Assembly: GCA_945949655.1 (NCBI GenBank)
Contig: CAMFFG010000093.1
Coordinates: 1 to 5,724, forward strand
Length of the DNA stretch: 5,724 bases
DNA from: an uncultured Peptococcaceae bacterium
GTDB lineage: Bacteria; Bacillota; Peptococcia; Peptococcales; Peptococcaceae
Direction of reading: 5' to 3'
Shown here: positions 5,634 to 5,724 of the stretch, piece by piece
Position numbering within the stretch: position 1 is the first letter of the stretch
Layout: each line of letters starts with the position of its first letter
Program-made: the position numbers and the translations under genes
Notes under the pieces: generated by a model
What the model saw: the letters and a program-made list of their open reading frames with translations, nothing else
Database searches by the model: none
Told to the model about the DNA's origin: nothing

Positions 5634-5724
5634 ATGTTTGAGCAGATGAAAGAAGATATTCAGGTGGTATTTGAACGGGACCCGGCGGCAAAAACAAAAG
5701 TGGAGGTGCTGCTGAACTATCCCG
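5634..5724 (+). CDS. cysE: CysE, serine O-acetyltransferase, N-terminal end (partial)
   Basis: The first 30 codons are present; the gene runs off the right edge. The peptide [20 protein letters not shown] followed by [10 protein letters not shown] matches the N-terminal helix of bacterial CysE, where the pattern D-I-x-x-[VA]-x-x-x-D-P-A-A and E-[VI]-L-L-x-Y-P is characteristic. CysE transfers acetyl from acetyl-CoA to L-serine, giving O-acetylserine, the carbon skeleton for cysteine. The SD AGAGGG (5621-5626) is 7 nt before the ATG. The gap of 81 nt from the membrane-protein gene has no terminator, so both should be read from the T-box promoter. In Firmicutes cysS often follows, but it would lie outside this window. 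Confidence 0.9.
   Translation, partial: MFEQMKEDIQVVFERDPAAKTKVEVLLNYP

Noticed and set aside
1..5724. CRISPR array, insertion sequence, tRNA or rRNA gene, prophage or defence system
   Set aside because: No repeat array, transposase, terminal repeats or tRNA-like cloverleaf was found; the window is housekeeping genes with one riboswitch.

Overview
This window is a stretch of chromosome from a low-to-mid GC Firmicute (Bacillota). The evidence is the gene order disA - yacL - ispD - ispF - gltX - cysE, strong Shine-Dalgarno (SD) sites complementary to the 16S 3' end, and a tRNA-sensing T-box leader. Frequent CTG, GCC and CGG codons suggest a moderately GC-rich member such as Negativicutes or Clostridia, but that placement is a guess. 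Every gene I support is on the + strand.

Left part (1-1298): the last 30 codons of disA (c-di-AMP synthase) end at 93. After an AT-rich promoter region comes yacL, a membrane-anchored PIN-TRAM protein with a near-perfect SD. Middle (1299-2609): a 133-nt gap holding a long imperfect hairpin (1336-1408) leads into ispD. ispD is coupled to ispF, so two methylerythritol-phosphate (MEP) pathway enzymes for isoprenoid precursors sit together. Next (2610-4667): gltX (glutamyl-tRNA synthetase) is followed with a one-base TAATG overlap by a GNAT acetyltransferase of the phosphinothricin/methionine-sulfoximine type.

Right part (4668-5724): a new transcription unit begins with a consensus-like sigma-A promoter (TTGACA, 18 bp, TACAAT) and a complete T-box leader. 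The specifier loop reads TGC (Cys). The antiterminator bulge TGGA matches a tRNA with U at position 73, as expected for tRNA-Cys. An intrinsic terminator that competes with the antiterminator is clear. The first gene behind the switch is not cysE but an unrecognised 169-residue single-pass membrane protein; cysE (serine O-acetyltransferase) follows and runs off the window. The logic is that uncharged tRNA-Cys turns on cysteine synthesis together with the unknown membrane protein.

Most of the window is ordinary housekeeping sequence. The parts most worth a second look are the unknown membrane protein inside the cysteine T-box operon, the long hairpin before ispD that buries an orphan SD, and a perfect 6-bp dyad at the predicted start site of the T-box transcript.
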